Shown: piece by piece, positions 6,382 through 7,085 of the stretch | How the letters are laid out: the number at the start of each line of letters is the position of its first letter | Position numbering within the stretch: position 1 is the stretch's first letter | Assembly (NCBI GenBank): GCA_916720425.1 | Contig: CAKARD010000068.1 | Coordinates: forward strand, 1-7,085 | Direction: 5' to 3' | DNA: 7,085 nucleotides | Origin: an uncultured Kingella sp. | GTDB taxonomy: Bacteria; Pseudomonadota; Gammaproteobacteria; Burkholderiales; Neisseriaceae | The notes under the pieces: model-generated | Databases searched by the model: none | What the model saw: the letters and a program-made list of their open reading frames with translations, nothing else | Told to the model about the DNA's origin: nothing | Position numbers and translations under genes: made by a program

Positions 6382-6759
6382 ATGTATAAATTAATGATTG
6401 TAGATGATTCAAATATTATTCGTAATCGTATTGAACGTAGTCTTAGAGCACTAAATTTGGAAGTGGTGGCCACAGCAGCAAACGGTATAGATGCGGTGCG
6501 ATTGTTTCAAGAAACCAATCCTGATTTTGTTACCATGGATTTGACGATGCCTAATATGGATGGTCTAGAATGCATCCGTCAAATTCGTGAAATGAGTAAA
6601 AACGTGAGTATATTGGTTGTCTCTGCTTTGTCTGATCGTCAAACGGGATTGAAATCTTTACAATATGGGGCACGTGGCTTTATTTGTAAACCCTTTACTG
6701 ATGAGCAATTGATTTTGGCATTAAATAAATTGATTGCGCGTAAAGAAAGTGGTGGTTAG
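6382..6759 (+). CDS. Stand-alone CheY-like response regulator (receiver domain only)
   Basis: A 125-residue protein that is a single receiver domain with no DNA-binding or enzymatic output. All key residues are present: acidic pair D8-D9 in MIVDDSN, phosphoacceptor D53 in TMDLTMPNMDG, S81 in VVSALSD, and K103-P104 in ICKPF. Y95 precedes G96-A97 and F100 occupies the usual aromatic switch position. The start is supported by GAAGGA (6371-6376), 5 nt before the ATG. It follows the CheA-like kinase by 19 nt and is presumably phosphorylated from its Hpt histidine. Output is likely by protein-protein contact, for example with a motor, pilus or second-messenger enzyme encoded elsewhere. The strong terminator that follows ends the operon here. 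Confidence 0.93.
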   Translation: MYKLMIVDDSNIIRNRIERSLRALNLEVVATAANGIDAVRLFQETNPDFVTMDLTMPNMDGLECIRQIREMSKNVSILVVSALSDRQTGLKSLQYGARGFICKPFTDEQLILALNKLIARKESGG

Positions 6760-6770
6760 ATAATGGACAT

Positions 6771-6808
6771 AAAATATCCCAATGTGTAAAAGCATTGGGA
6801 TATTTTTT
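6771..6808 (+). terminator. Strong intrinsic terminator ending the sensory operon
   Basis: AAAATATCCCAATG (6771-6784) and CATTGGGATATTTT (6793-6806) form a perfect 14-bp stem with an 8-nt loop. The right arm ends in a run of six T (6803-6808). The mirror A-run on the left arm means it could also stop transcription coming from the other side. It starts 11 nt after the receiver gene stop. Confidence 0.9.
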
Positions 6809-6815
6809 ATCCGAA

Positions 6816-6846
6816 TGCGCCGTAAAACTTCGTCGTTCACGGCACA
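6816..6846 (+). repeat. Imperfect hairpin in the tnpB element left region
   Basis: TGCGCCGT (6816-6823) pairs with ACGGCACA (6839-6846) at 7 of 8 positions across a 15-nt loop. GCGCC (6817-6821) could alternatively pair with GGCGC (6854-6858), so two folds compete. Consistent with a subterminal structure of an IS605-type left end. Confidence 0.4.
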
Positions 6847-6859
6847 GATATCAGGCGCT

Positions 6860-6874
6860 GACTGCGAAGCAGTC
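6860..6874 (+). repeat. Tight hairpin GACTGC-GAA-GCAGTC
   Basis: A perfect 6-bp stem with a GAA triloop, 47 nt before the tnpB ATG. Small, stable hairpins of this type near an end are the single-strand recognition structures for the Y1 transposase in IS200/IS605 elements; that role here is inference. Confidence 0.5.
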
Positions 6875-6921
6875 CAATCAATGTTAAAATTTAGCCAATT
6901 TTTTAAAACTGACACCTAAAA

Positions 6922-7085
6922 ATGTTGATACTCAAAGCGTTCAAATTTGAATTAATGCCTAACGGCGCACAAGTTCGCAAAATGCAGCAATTTTGTGGCT
7001 GTTCGCGTTTTGTGTTCAATCGCGCTTTAGATTATCAAAATAAACAGTACGAAGCGGATAAATCATTCAAATTCAGCTACAACAA
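6922..7085 (+). CDS. tnpB: TnpB (IS605 OrfB) N-terminal part, truncated by the window end
   Basis: ATG 6922 opens 54 codons that are still open at the last base. The start MLILKAFKFELMPNGAQVRK, followed by FCGCSRFVFNRALDYQ, is the characteristic N-terminal helix-turn-helix region of IS200/IS605 TnpB proteins, the RNA-guided nucleases ancestral to Cas12. Full-length relatives are about 370-400 residues, so the RuvC and zinc-ribbon parts, and any guide RNA at the right end, lie outside the window. No clear Shine-Dalgarno sequence precedes the ATG (ACACCTAAAA), which suggests weak translation. Whether the full gene is intact cannot be seen. Confidence 0.88.
   Translation, partial: MLILKAFKFELMPNGAQVRKMQQFCGCSRFVFNRALDYQNKQYEADKSFKFSYN

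Larger units (their letters stand above)
6809..7085 (+). mobile_element. Left part of an IS200/IS605-type (tnpB) insertion element, runs off the window
   Basis: Directly behind the terminator the sequence changes to a block with subterminal hairpins (6816-6846 and 6860-6874), followed by the start of tnpB at 6922. IS200/IS605-family elements have no terminal inverted repeats but carry such subterminal hairpins, so the left end probably lies between 6809 and 6816. No tnpA (Y1 transposase) is visible between the terminator and tnpB, so this is either a tnpB-only (IS1341-type) element or one with tnpA located beyond the window. The exact left boundary cannot be fixed without another copy. Confidence 0.6.

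Noticed and set aside
6721..6915. Minus-strand 64-codon ORF over the terminator and the left part of the tnpB element
   Set aside because: It runs through the perfect terminator stem and the hairpins of the element and overlaps the end of the receiver gene. It has no ribosome binding site or recognisable family, so it is a by-product of structured DNA.

Overview
The window reads as a piece of an AT-rich Gram-negative proteobacterial chromosome. The Gram-negative call rests on a lipoprotein paired with an inner-membrane kinase, a YgfZ-type protein, and IS1016-like and IS605-type elements. From remembered family distributions, gamma- or beta-proteobacteria of the Moraxella/Cardiobacteriales/Neisseriaceae kind are plausible. 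No species-level marker such as rRNA is present, and I saw no Neisseria or Pasteurellaceae DNA-uptake sequence.

Layout. Positions 3-2667 are a compact plus-strand gene string: the tail of an unrecognised gene, overlapping by ATGA a membrane-anchored NAPE-PLD-like metallo-beta-lactamase-fold hydrolase, then ygfZ (Fe-S maintenance), then a DUF4442 hotdog protein 2 nt downstream. Positions 2668-3115 contain no intact gene. They hold a decayed, frameshifted IS1595/IS1016-type transposase fragment on the minus strand, a 30-codon minus-strand ORF of unknown meaning, an AT-rich stretch, and a perfect 8-bp inverted repeat that encloses an extended -10 promoter. Positions 3134-6759 are a three-gene plus-strand unit: an MglB-like binding lipoprotein, a membrane-bound CheA-like histidine kinase, and a stand-alone CheY-like receiver. 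The unit is closed by a strong intrinsic terminator at 6771-6808. Immediately after it come hairpin-bearing DNA and the 5' part of a tnpB gene (IS200/IS605 type), which runs off the window.

How the genes may work together. The three-gene unit is the most interesting part. It has a sugar-binding-type periplasmic protein but no ABC permease or ATPase, and it sits beside a kinase whose periplasmic region looks like a PilJ/NarX-type helical bundle. I infer that the lipoprotein is a sensory co-receptor, by analogy with TorT-TorS, LuxP-LuxQ and XylFII-LytS. It would control a kinase that uses an Hpt histidine and a CheA-type ATPase to phosphorylate the adjacent single-domain receiver. The binding protein keeps the calcium loop of MglB but has lost several residues that contact glucose or galactose in E. 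coli MglB, so the ligand is probably different. The output is unknown; the PilJ-like sensor and CheY-like receiver make surface motility or pili a reasonable guess. Mobile-element DNA lies on both sides of the unit.
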